This document shows, in pieces, positions 10,712-22,668 of a stretch of 64,000 bases of DNA. Location: the NCBI GenBank assembly GCA_036245525.1, contig BTPG01000004.1:213280751-213344750 (forward strand), written 5' to 3'. This DNA is from Semisulcospira habei (Eukaryota > Mollusca > Gastropoda > Semisulcospiridae). Position 1 is the stretch's first letter. Every line of letters starts with the position of its first letter. The notes below the pieces were generated by a model, which saw only the letters and a program-made list of their open reading frames with translations, did no database searches and had not been told where the DNA came from. Position numbers and translations under genes: made by a program.

Positions 10712-11257
10712 ACAGGCACACAGGCAGGGATATACTCATTCTCGGTGATTTTAACATTGACATCTCAAAACCCCATTCGATGTGGCAATGTACAACAATG
10801 CTGTTTGGACTAAAACAGATGATTACCACTGCAACCAGAGTAACACACTCTTCGTCTACTTTGATTGACCACGACCCTCAAGCTATCATTGAAACTGATG
10901 TCCCTTCACTAGCTGTTAGTGACCACTTTCCCATTACCTGTACATGGTCATTTTATGTTCCTAAACAGAGCCGAACCCAACATTTATACATTACTTATAG
11001 ATGTTTTAGAAAACTAGATAGATATAGTTTCCTTCATGACCTCAGTTTTTTGCCGTTCCATGAAGTTTACAATCACAATGACCCTGATGTAGCGCTCTCA
11101 CTGTGGCTTGAGCTGTTCCTCGGAGTGCTAAATAAGCATGTCCCTTTAAAAAGGAAACGAGTCCGGTGCCGTGAGCCCCCCACCTGGATTAATTGTACAT
11201 TGCTTAACGTCCCGACAGCAACAAGGCTTTCTCAGGACGTGCCTGCACTGCTTGTGA

Positions 11258-11288
<31 letters not shown>

Positions 11289-12401
11289 AGAACATTGAAT
11301 GGCGTATGTCGCCAGCCGGTCAAATACATTAAATAAACCTAACACATGGGCCTGAATAAAGCTAAGACCATTTAGAAACACACATCCAATATCAAGAGCT
11401 ACAGGCAGTGCAGACAGTAGGGAGAGTTTTAAAAAGGCAAATACAGGTGAATGGACAAAGGGTAGACAGAAACACATGCCCCAGAATAGAGAGATAAACC
11501 CACCCTGTGGGGCTGACCAGGGTGACGGAGGAGATTAAACAAACCATGGAAGCCAGAAATCGAGCCAAGCGGGACAAAGATTTTATTGAGTTCAAAAGGT
11601 TACGTAACAGAGTCAAATACCTTATCCGGGAGGCACAAAAAGCGCTGGTAGAGAAAATCATACGCGGGGGAAATCCGTCTTCAATATGGAAAGTTTTAAA
11701 CTTACTAACTAACAATAGTAAAATCATTCTGCAAATACGACTGCCAACCTTACAGCCGATGCTTTTAACGACCACTTCATTTTAGCCCCGAAATCTTTAC
11801 TACATGCTGAAGGTTTGGATCAGGTAGAACATGTCGCATCGCAGAATTTTACTGACTTCTGTAAGCGAAGACTGTCCGCGGGCGATGCTTTTAATATCCC
11901 CTGCATCGCTGTACATGAAGTGGGCAGATTTATCTCTAGTCTCAAGAACAAAAAGTCAGCTGGCATTGATGGTATCAATGGTTTTATCCTCGAACTTTCT
12001 CTTCCATACATTGTGGAAAGCTTAACCTATATTTACAACCTATGTATTCAAAATAATATTTTTCCGGCGGCTTTCAAAAAATCTAAAGTGGTACCTATAC
12101 CTAAAACAAAAGACACATCTGATCCAAATAATTTTCGGCCTATATCCATACGAGTTATCTATTGTATCGAAGTCTATTGAGAAGCATGTACACAAACATC
12201 TTCTCGAATTCCTGGAAGAAAAGTTTCTCCTGAATAAATATCAATCTGGTTTTCGTCCTAAACATTCGTGTCACACTGCCTTGGTTCATATGAGTGACAC
12301 TTGGCTGCTCAACATCAACAGAAACAAAATGTCTGGTGCTGTCTTTCTAGACCTAAAAAGAGCGTTCGACCTTATAAACCACGAAATTTTATTACAGAAA
12401 C
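10709..12401 (+). mobile_element. CR1/L2-like LINE, 5' part of a split copy
   Basis: The endonuclease C-terminus begins ILGDFNID near 10740 and includes VSDHFPITC near 10917. It is broken by a palindromic-element arm at 11196-11521, then resumes as TEEIKQTMEARNRAKRDKDF. RT motifs follow (KNKKSAGIDGINGFILELS near 11945, [14 protein letters not shown] near 12245, AVFLDLKRAFDLINHEILL near 12340) with a frameshift near 12150. At 12401 it is cut by an L2-type LINE, and the rest of the same element resumes at about 15353. A pseudogene. Confidence 0.87.
11196..11521 (+). mobile_element. element G arm inserted in LINE
   Basis: Starts TGTACATTGCTTAACGTCCC, carries a poly-A run at 11258-11282, and ends GGGGCTGACCAGGGTG. 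The same about 320-bp sequence forms both arms of the foldback at 20974-21890 and flanks the RTE-type LINE at 26963-29175. LINE reading resumes directly after it. Confidence 0.85.
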
Positions 12402-15352
12402 TAGACTGTTGTCGTGATCACCGAAACGTGGATCCGCTCAGCTGGCGATGAACCCATCATCGACAGCGTCACTCCGAGTGGCTACCGCCTGGCCTTCTTC
12501 CCGCGTGCTTCCAGAGGGGGTGGCATTGCCATCATCTACAGGGACTGTCTTTCTGCTCATCTCTCCTTCTCTCAGTCTCTCCCTTTTGCTCATCCCTCCT
12601 TTAAATCTGTCGAGGCCGTAGCAACACTCCCTGGCCAGTCTCTCATCTTCTCATGTATCTATCGCCCACCTCCAAGCTCTCAAAACAAACTCACAAACTC
12701 CATGTTCCTCACCGAGTTCGATCTCCTCCTCGACCACTACAGCACACGACCCGGAAAACACATCCTTCTTGGCGACTTCAACTTCCACTTCGACAAACCC
12801 GACCACCCCGACACAAAACGCATTTGCACGTCACTTTCAAACCACAATCTTACACAACACATCACTAAACCCACCCACCGACTCGGCCACACCCTCGACT
12901 GGATCATCACCCGCACCTCCGATCAACTTTTCCTCGACTCTGACACCTCTTCTGTGCTTCCCTCCGACCACCTCGCTATTCTCGTCGCCCTCAACCTACC
13001 TCCCCCGAAAAAAACCAAGCTCTTTGTCTCCCGTCGCAAACTAAAATCTGTCAACCGAGAGAACTTCTTCGACGAAGCTGTCGACCTTCTCTTGGACCCC
13101 GCCTCCTCTCCCGATCTTGCATCCCATTTCGATTCCTCCCTTCGAAAACTTCTAGACACCCATGCCTCTGTCACCACCTGACCACCTGTTCCATACCCAA
13201 CCGACTCCCCTCCCCCTGGCTCACTGACGACATAGCTGAGGCCAAGCGCGAGCGTCGACAAGCGGAACGCCGCTGGCGTTCATCTGACCTCACCGTTCAC
13301 AGAGAGATCTTCCAAACCACCAGATCCAAAGTCTGCAGAATGATCTCCGACTCAGTCCAAACGCAAACACCTTCAAAACAAAATCCTGGAATCCACTTCT
13401 TCCAAAACCCTCTAAGCTACCATGAACACACTCCTAGGCACTTCTAAAGACTCTCCTCTTCCCAACACACACAGCAAAGAAGAACTTCCGTCCGCTTTTT
13501 CCTCCTATTTCTCCGACAAAATCCAAACTCTGCGCAACACACTCGACACTCTGCCTTCTCCGCCTTGCCTTCCTGACCCCCCCCCCCCCCTTTTCCGGCA
13601 CTCCCCTCTCGTCCTTCCGCCCCGTCTCTCAGGATGAAGTCCTCAAGACCATAAAGTCCATGCCTTTCAAAACCTGCGAACTAGACCCCCTCCCAGCTTC
13701 CCTCTACCGGGACGGCCTCCCAAAACTTTTGCCCTTCATTACCGACATCATCAACACATCTCTAGAGAATGGCTCCGTCCCCGATATCTTCAAGTCCGCC
13801 ATCGTCCGTCCTCTCCTCAAAAAACACAACCTCGACCCAAACGAACTCAAGAACTACCGCCCAGTCTCCAATCTCTCTTTCCTGTCCAAGCTTCTTGAGA
13901 AGGTTGTCCTCAACCAACGCAACCTCCACCTCGCCGACAACAACCTCCTCAGTCCCTTCCAGTCTGCCTATCGCAAACATCACAGCACTTAAACAGCCCT
14001 TCTACATATCCTTAACGACCTGCTTCTCTCCACTGACTCGGGCAACATCTCCCTTCTTACGCTACTCGATCTCTCTGCCGCCTTCGACACCATAGACCAC
14101 TCTATCCTCCTCCACCGCCTTCACCACTCCTTTGGCATCACTGACTCTGCTCACTCCTGGTTTCTCTCCTACCTCTCCGACAGACAGCAGTCCGTCACCA
14201 TCGACGGCGTCTCCTCCAACCCAGTCAGGCTCTCCTGCGGCGTTCCACAGGGGTCCGTCCTGGGCCCGGTCCTTTTCACACTCTACACCTCCCCCCTGTC
14301 CAACATCATCTAGTCTCACCACATACACCACCACCTCTACGCTGACGACTCACACTACTAGACAAAGACAAACTCGACAACACTCAGACACTACTGACTC
14401 GCACGGCTGACTGCTATGAAGACGTGAAAAACTGGATGACAGCAAACAAGCTCAAACTGAACGACGACAAAAACGGAAGCCATGCACTCGCCAGAAACTT
14501 TCCCAGCTCCCTCCCTCTCTCCACCTTCAACTCGACAGCACCCCCATCTCCCTCTCTGACTCGGTCAAGAACCTTGGCGTTATCCTCGATTCCTCTCTTT
14601 CCATGACCAGCTTCGTCTCCGCAACGGCCCAGGCATGTTATTTCCACCTCCGCCGCATCAGTCAGATCAGAAAATACCTCACTACCGAAGCTGCCACCAA
14701 ACTCGCTGTCTCTCTCATCTTATCTCGCATCGACTACTGCAACTCTCTCCTTTCCGGCCTTCCTCACTCCACCACTCTCACTCTCCAGCGCGTCCAGAAC
14801 AATGCTGCCCGCCTCGTCCTCAGAAAGAAAAAATCCGACCACATCACTCCCCTGCTCAAGCTCCTTCACTGGCTCCCCATCCCCCAACGCATCCAATACA
14901 AGATTCTGTCTCTCTGCTACAAATCCCTGAACAACTACGCTCCTGCCTATCTCTCCAACTTACTTCACCCCTACACTCCTCCCCGCTCCCTCCGCTCTGC
15001 CTCCGACCCTCTCCGCCTCCTCATCCCCCGCACCAAACTCAGCACTTTCGGCCCCCGCTCCTTCTCAGTATACGGTCCATCTACCTGGAACACTCTCCCA
15101 CTCTCTCTCCATCAGAAACACTCGCTCTCCTCCTTCCAGTCCGCCCTCAAAACTCACCTTTTTCAACAGTTCTAGCACTATATCACCACACTCCCCACCC
15201 AAAGCTGACCGTCGTACTGAAAGTTTTTTTCACTATTTGTGTTACGTGAGTCATTGTCTAAAGCGTGCGCATGCGTGTGCGAGTTGTGAGCGCGCGCTTA
15301 GAGTTATAATTATTATAAGATAAGCGCATTATAAATACCGTACTTATTATTA
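12402..15352 (+). mobile_element. L2-type LINE nested in another LINE
   Basis: 5'-truncated within the endonuclease. The 12414-13181 frame reads ITETWIRS, LLGDFNFHFD, THRLGHTLDWIITR and LPSDHLAIL, the AP-endonuclease fold that nicks the target. RT follows: LKNYRPVSNLSFLSKLLEKV near 13845, LLDLSAAFDTIDHSILLHRL near 14060, GVPQGSVLGPVLF near 14240, LYADD near 14333. The C-terminus (14603-15175) reads SRIDYCNSLLSGLP and LHWLPIPQRIQYKIL, the L2 signature. Stops and frame changes at about 13180, 13990 and 14310 show it is dead. The tail is a short TTATTATTATT array. Confidence 0.9.
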
Positions 15353-16807
15353 TTATTGCTACTTTAACAATAACAGCCCAGGGACACTCTCATTCTTTCG
15401 TTCATATATCATAAGGAGAATTCAGACTGTGTACATCAATGCTACCTTCTCTTCTGAAAAGCGTGTTGAGTATGGCGCCAGGGATCCATACTAGGACCGT
15501 TACTTTTCTGTTTGTTTATAAATGATCTTCCACTTCATATATCCAATCCAAATATCGAATGTGACATGTTTGCCGATGATTCAACTCTTCACGCTGGCGG
15601 GAAAACTGTACCTGAAATATCAAGCAATCTTCAGCTTAGTCTTCAGGATCAGGAGGTCTCACTGTGGTGCAAAAATAATCAAATGCTTGTAAATCCATCC
15701 AAAACGAAAAGCATGCTAATCACAACACGCCAAAAGTATCAGCTCCGCCCCCATTCACTTAGCCTCTCTTTTGATTCAGTTCCCATTGAGCAAGTCAAGG
15801 CTCGGGGTAATTGTTGATGACCAACTGTGCTGGTTGCCCCATCTAACACAACTAGGGAAAACATTATCAAAGAAGCTATTTTTACTGTCAAGATTAAAAT
15901 CTATCATTGATACTAAGACACGAAAGCTATTTTTCAACTCCCACATAAAACCTCACATTGACTACGCATCTACTATTTGGGACGGCTGTAGTAAGGCTAA
16001 CCTTAAGCGGATTAATTCTCTATACAATCGCGCAGTTAAACTGATCCTCCCAATCCCCTCTCTAACTTTGGAGGAAAAGGTTCAGGAAACAGGGCTGCTT
16101 CCTTTACATCAACACCTTACGTTTAATAAGTGCGTACTTATGCACAAAGCACTGAACGGGAAAGCCCCCCTCTACCTGGCTAAGCTTTTCACTTAGAGCA
16201 AAAGGGTTTACAGCACTTTGAGGAACAGTCTCGTCATTGAACGGCCCCGAATTGACTTGTTTAAATCCAGCCTTTCTTACGCGGGTGCCTATTTATGGAA
16301 CTCACTTCCTCCACATATACAGCAAACGAGACATCTTCCATTGTTTAGGACGAAAGCTTTTAAATACATCTCTGAACAAACTTGAAAGAAACGTAGATAA
16401 TAATATGTCCAAAAGAGTCATGTCAATGATTTCCTGTGTTTCTCCGTTTTGCACTTGTTAGCGTTTATATAATATCTCTCTTTATCTTAGTGTTTTGCCT
16501 GCTCACTAAATTCCTACACATGAGTAGCTGTATCATAAGTGTGCAGTCGTTTTCTATAAACACACTTTACATCACACCCCTCCCCCCCCCCCCCATAAGA
16601 CCCTGTCATTTTGCTGTGTGTGTGTGTAATCTTCAGCGACTTTTGAACTTGTATCGGAATGTAACACAAGTGACCTGTGGGTGTAGCGCTTGTTTTGTGC
16701 TGTTAACATATTGTTTTAATGTTGCTTTTAATGTTGTAGTTTAGCAAGGACAAACATGAAAAGAGGCCTGTGCGCCTATTGTTTCCATCCTTGAGAAATA
16801 AAGTATC
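15353..16807 (+). mobile_element. CR1/L2-like LINE, 3' part of the split copy
   Basis: It resumes the LINE cut at 12401. FINDLPLHIS and FADDSTLH (near 15570) are the RT palm, LGVIVDDQ and HIDYASTIWDG the C-terminal region. Frame breaks lie near 15800 and 16195. The 3' end has CAAGGA (16745-16750) facing TCCTTG (16788-16793), AATAAA at 16797-16802 and a CATT tail. Compared with other copies, both sides of this stem have changed together. Confidence 0.88.
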
Positions 16808-17045
<238 letters not shown>

Positions 17046-17096
17046 CCATTGTATCGTATCGTATCGCAAAAAAACAAAAAACAACAAAATAAAAAA

Positions 17097-17262
17097 ACGT
17101 TTAGGGCTTAACGTCTTTTGTCCACCACGAAGGTGCTTTCAAATATGGGGCACCGAAAAGAGGTGTGTACAAATTCTGACCCTAGGTGGGTTCGATCCCT
17201 CGACCTTTTGGACCACAGTCGAACGCTCTACCAACAGGGAGCTACCCAGCTCCCCTCATCGC
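17097..17262 (-). mobile_element. tRNA-derived SINE
   Basis: On the minus strand: GAGCTGGGTAGC..TTGGTAGAGCG (A-box region), GGGATCGAACCC (B-box region) and the shared body end GTGGTGGACAAAAGACGTTA. It sits inside a pentamer-repeat region, and a second partial tail of the same SINE lies inverted at 17429-17473. Confidence 0.85.
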
Positions 17263-17263
17263 A

Positions 17264-17510
17264 TCGCATCGCATCGTATTGTATTGTACTGTATCGTATC
17301 GTATCGTGTCGTGTCGTGTTGTGTTGTATCGTATCGCATCGTATCGTATCGTATTGTATCGTGTCGTATTGTATTGTATTGTTTTGTATTGTATTGTATT
17401 GTTCCGTATTTTATCGTATCGTATCGTATCTGGTGGACAAAAGACGTTAAGCCCTAAACGTTTAACGTTTTCGTATCGTATCGTTTCGGATCGTATTGTA
17501 TTGTAACAAT
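17264..17510. repeat. (TATCG)n pentamer array with inverted SINE tail
   Basis: Diverged TATCG/TATTG pentamers. At 17429-17473 the array holds a plus-strand SINE end (TGGTGGACAAAAGACGTTAA), giving an inverted SINE pair around the array. Confidence 0.88.
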
Positions 17511-17670
17511 AAATTCAAAACCCAGCCATACATACGATATCGCATGTTTGTCAAACTCCAGGATATCAATCCACTATTTGGACCAAGCGACGCAGGGTTT
17601 TTACCTACTTCTCATCTGATATAAAATACATGTATATATTGTACATAAAGGCTGTGTTTTCCTCTTGTCA

Positions 17671-17676
17671 TTTAAT
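17671..17676 (-). promoter_or_regulatory. candidate polyadenylation signal for TRIM45-type gene
   Basis: Plus-strand TTTAAT reads ATTAAA on the minus strand, the common variant poly(A) signal, about 480 nt past the TRIM45 stop. No canonical AATAAA was noticed on the minus strand between the stop and this point. Confidence 0.35.
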
Positions 17677-17793
17677 AATGACGACATTCACAAAATTACA
17701 ACGCTATCTTTGACATAATCTATCACTTACATTGCTATCATATTTCATTGCTTTCGATGAATGTAATGGACACAATGGATTCGAGACCTGACA

Positions 17794-17860
17794 GTGAAGT
17801 CGGAACATTACAAGTATTGTGAATGTGTGTACACAAGACTTCGTAATGTTCCGACTTCAC
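17794..17860. repeat. palindrome with perfect 18-bp arms in presumed 3' UTR
   Basis: GTGAAGTCGGAACATTAC (17794-17811) faces its exact complement at 17843-17860 across a 31-nt spacer. It lies between the TRIM45 stop and the candidate poly(A) signal, so it would be in the mRNA. Confidence 0.85.
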
Positions 17861-17989
17861 TTTCGGAATGTTATGTGTGACCGCATTAAACTCCGGTCAG
17901 ACCATGACTGGAGTTTACCGCCGTCACACAGAACATCAGTTCCGAATACTACAGATGGGAGGCTGCCGAAGTACGTCGGAACTTTTCGA

Positions 17990-18190
17990 AGGTTGACCGG
18001 AGACAGCCGAGAAATACCAGAACGTTCCAAACTAAGTCGCAGCTTATAGAGTGACTTGGCTCGCCGGAGACTGGCGACGAACGCCAGAGCTTTCTGAGTT
18101 GAAGTATAGACAGCCGGAGATTGCCGAGAGGCGCCGGACCTTTCCAAGTCGCAGATTACAGCGTGACTTGTCTCACCGGAGATTGCCGAG
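17990..18190. repeat. degenerate tandem repeat overlapping TRIM45 C-terminus
   Basis: Four loose units of about 50-65 bp built around CCGGAGA..GCCGAG and AAGTCGCAG..TTA.AG.GTGACTTG (starting near 17995, 18062, 18112 and 18176). The last 16 codons and the stop of the TRIM45 frame lie inside it. Confidence 0.6.
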
Positions 18191-18298
18191 GCCGTGAAAC
18201 CCCGGAACATTCAGAAGTCTGCACCATTTTCCCACAGCACGACCAATGATGGCCACCAGGATGGGACGGGTTGCCATGACAACAGCCTTGATAACCAC
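18156..18298 (-). CDS. TRIM45: TRIM45-type gene, exon 8 (Cys/His tail, stop)
   Basis: Starts after TTCTTTTCTTAG and ends with TAA at 18156-18158. It reads GYQGCCHGNPSHPGGHHWSC, matching the GY.GC.HG...HPG.HHWSCCG end of TRIM45. The last 16 residues after SEC come from a degenerate tandem repeat and look like a lineage-specific extension. Confidence 0.88.
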
Positions 18299-19834
18299 CT
18301 AAGAAAAGAATGGTAATGACTTGTCAGTTGATTGGAACTGAACTCAGTTGAGGCTAACTGAATTGAAACAAAATGAAATGAACTGAAATCCACATAATGA
18401 TCTCTGTTGATTTAATTTAAACGTAACTTAATACAATTTATTTCATTTCATTTCCATGGCAATTTATTTAGTGTTGGAGTACAGCTAACAACGTCAAAAT
18501 GAAACGTCCCAGTAAGCCAAGGTCCTCGGACCCACGACGGCCGCACTGGGCCCGCGCACGGCCCCGAAGACGTTTTGCTCACTGGGGCCGATGAGAGCCT
18601 TATGCAAACAGTGTTATCCCTACACCGCCATTTGACGGAGATTGTGTTCAGTCAGGTTTTCACAATCTGTTTGAAGTTCATTCAAGCCAATGAGCCACAG
18701 TCTCACGAAGAGCATGGATTCGAAATGGTGTTAGCAAGTGGCATAGATCCTCATGAGCCCCCGCGACTGCGGGGGCTCATGAGGATCTATGCCTCTTGCA
18801 GTTGGAGTGTTCCGTTTTTCTGGGGGTTAACGGGTGTGAAATCGAGTCATTCTGCGTGCTCCTAGACAACATTCATTGCAGAATCTAGCAAAGATTGGGT
18901 TAGTGAATTACTTATTCGTATATTAGGATCAGGTCAAAGACAGCAGGTTGTGGCCCTGTATAATAAGGAAGGGAAGTATGTTGCGCCGCTTAACGGCTGC
19001 AAGGACTAAAAGAAACGCTTCGGTCGGAACGCCGCGGCTCGCTGTCCTCGTACCATGAACATTCGTACTGCTAGCTCCGGATATGTATACTGACGAGCAA
19101 AGGAAATGCGACATTTTTGAAACCATCGGAAACCCTAAAGGGTTCTGATGGTTCCTAAAATGTCGCATTTCTTCTGCTCGTCAGTATACCTCAAACTGAG
19201 GATGACAATGAAGCAACTCCTTGCGAGCAAGAGGCGTATACTGCTAATATTTTCTCTCGGCTGAAGGGGCTTCTGACAATATACTCTTGCAGATGGCCGG
19301 AGCTGGTTGGGTGAATCAGTCCCACGGAATGTTTGAAGTCCGTGCAACGTTTCACCTACTTCTGACTTAGGGATTGCCTCTATTTGATTGTACTAACATT
19401 AATTTATAGATGGAAGCAAAAGGGACGACCACATACCAGGCATTGCACCCCGACAACCGCAAGGAACGTCCAGCCTTCCTCCAGACGAGCAGACAGAACA
19501 GCAATGCCACACACCCTTGTGCTCGCGCCACTGAGACTTCACTTTGAATCGAAATGGACTGTCCTGCGGCGCACGCGTGAAAAAACAGTCAATCAAACAG
19601 TCACTCAGTCAGTCAGTCACTTCGTCCGCAAGGATGCATCAATCAATGAGTCAATCGATCGATCGATCGATCAGTCAATTAATCAGTCAAATAAACAACC
19701 CGGCATTACAAACTGTAGTTTACGCGGCTCAACAGGATGCATGCATAATTATAAACACGCATCAAGGGAGGTAACCAAGGTACGCGGAAAAACTAAATTG
19801 TTAAGAACTCATAACATATTGCCTTCCCTTTGCT

Positions 19835-19930
<96 letters not shown>

Positions 19931-22581
19931 ACGGAAGGGCTCAAATGGGTTACTGTCTTTACCATCCTTATGAAAACTGGGGGGGGGGGGGGGGGGGGGG
20001 TGTTAAAATCTGGGTGACCAAGTCAGACACCCATTTTTTCTGAGGGTTGTTTCTGCATTGTCTTGGGGTAAAGATTCATAAAAAATCAAAAGATCAGTTT
20101 TTCTCGTTTTGGCGTTAAAACATGCACTTTTGTGTTTAACAGACACGCCTGTAGTGTGTTTGAAAACTTGTCCCTCCCAGCAATGTGTGTGTGTGTTGTG
20201 CGCACAGAACCCTGAAAATGAGCGTGTATGTATTACATCACCCTTCTCAGCTATAAATAACTTCATAGCTGATATGGGTCAGGGGGGGGGGGGGGATATT
20301 TTGTTGTTTCAGGGAGTAAATTGTTTATGTTTCTACAAAATTAGGTTTGTTATTTGAGGGTGTGGTTGTTTTGTTAAAAAAAAAGTGTTGAGTTGTAATG
20401 TACTTCCGGGGTGATCATGTGGAGAAAGGTCATGCGGTCTAGTGACAAATTTGAGATTCATGTATACGTTCACCAGGGACTTAGCCTATACGTTTTCTAC
20501 GTTTGTTTCCATGTCAGATGAAGAATATTTGATCTGAAACGTCGTTCTTTGTTTCTATTTTAAAGGGTTTTCCGCCACTATCTTCTGTTTTAGTTTGACT
20601 TAGCCTATAATTATATTCGTGCGCCGGTTGCTAAGAAGTGAAGTGATTGTATGAGTGCGCATTGTAAGAGAGGACGTTTAGACTTTGGGTGAGGCTGCTG
20701 TTGTCTTTTGTCCTGCTCGACCTTTTGGTTGAACCTGTTGCTTTATTTTGTAGGTTTGTCAATGTTATCAATGCCGCATCTACTTTTGGATTGTATGCAC
20801 AAATTGATTGAATGGAAATGACGTCACAGAGTCAGCGTCGTTTCATGCGTCGTCTGCTACAGTCAGTCGTTTAGTGCAGTTAAAATAGTGCAGGCTTGGA
20901 TGGGCCATTTTCTGATGTAATAGTAAAGTATTATTTGTGTGAATGCTGTCCGTTTGAAGGAAGGTTGATTGATTGTACATTGCTTAACGTCCCGACAGCA
21001 ACAAGACTTTCTCAGGACGTGCCTGCACTGCTAGTGACAAAAACTCAACAGAATATTGAATGTATGTCGCCAGCCGGTCCAATACGTTAAATAAAACCTA
21101 CGACATGGGGCCTAAATAAAGCTAAGACCATTTAGCAACACACATCGAATATCAAGAGCCACAGGCAGCGCAGACAGTAGGGAGAGTTTAAAAAAGGAAA
21201 ATGCAGGTGAATGGACCAAGGGTAGACAGAAACACATGCCCCCGGAATATAGAGAAAAACCCACCCTGTGGGGCTGACCAGGGTGCCCCTGGGAACTAAA
21301 AAGTCCCCCAGGGCAGACCCGGTTGGGGGTGTTTGAAGGAAGGACTGGAAAGTCGAGTGTTGAGGGCAGACCGGTTGGGGGTGTTTCAGGGAAGGACTGG
21401 AAAGTCGAGTGTTGAGCGAAGAGAGAAGGCGAGGATGGGAAAAATATCCAGCACTATACGTTGGAATAGATGCATATCAGTTACGACACGCTTGTAAATT
21501 AAAACACTTTTAACCCCACCCGGGTCTGCCCTGGGGGACTTGGGTGGGGTTAACTACTTTTTATTTCCCAGGGGCACCCTGGTCAGCCCCACAGGGTGGG
21601 TTTTTCTCTCTATTCTGGGGCATGTGTCTCTGTCGGCCCTTTGTCCATTCACCTGTATTTGCCTTTATAAAACTCTCCCTACTGTCTGCACTGCCTGTAG
21701 CTCTTGATATTGGATGTGTGTTGCTAAATGGTCTTAGCTTTATGTAGGCCCCATGTGTTAGGTTTATTTAATGTATTTGACCGGCTGGCGACATACATTC
21801 AATGTTCTGTTTAGTTGTTGTTTTTTCACAAGCAGTGCAGGCACGTCCTGAGAAAGCCTTGTTGCTGTCGGGACGTTAAGTAATGTACAATAAAACACTT
21901 TTAACATTAAGAAAAGTTGAGTTAAAAGAGGTTTTAAAACAGTTTTCATAAAAACTTTTGCCCGACACGCTTCTAAAAACAACATTTTCTTAGTTTTAAA
22001 CCTTGTACCGCGCCATAAACGCCGCGATTGCTTTTCAGTCTTAGCTGTCCTATAGTGTGGAATGTGGGACTTTGCCAACTGGATCCATCTGGTGCACTCC
22101 AAATGAGTATTTGTGAGTGGTTCGACGTGCAACTCAGTGTGCGCCTCTGAAATGACCTACTAATGAAAATCTTTCATTCATAAGAGCGCATTGAGCAGCT
22201 CTATAAACCAAAAGTGATGACCCCCTCCTCCCCCCCCCCCCCCCCCACCACACACTTCTCCCCCCCCCCCTCCCCAACCCCCTTACAACCCCACTCAAAC
22301 AATCATAATAGTAAAATCAACCAAAGGTATCTTTAGTGAGGTATTTTCACTGTAATCCCAGTTTTGTGTGAGAGGCACCCACTTTTTGGGTAAAAACCCT
22401 TTTTTTTTTCCATCCAGTGGCTCTGTTTCTAGAAAATGTCTATTTTATTTTAAGTTGTAGAGCTTAGTTATAAGGTGAGTTCTAAACATTCGCATCAACT
22501 CCAGAGCCCTAGAATAAATAGAAATATGGGAACCCATTTTCACATAAAATGGTAGGTAACCCACTCTGAGGGTTTTGTGTT

Positions 22582-22668
<87 letters not shown>

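Noticed and set aside
12653..13261. Alternative-frame ORFs over the L2-type endonuclease
   Set aside because: Low-complexity Ser/Thr/Pro readings of the C-rich endonuclease-coding sequence in other frames.
17857..18210. 117-residue minus-strand ORF
   Set aside because: Overlaps the last TRIM45 exon and 3' UTR in another frame; the peptide reflects the degenerate tandem repeat.
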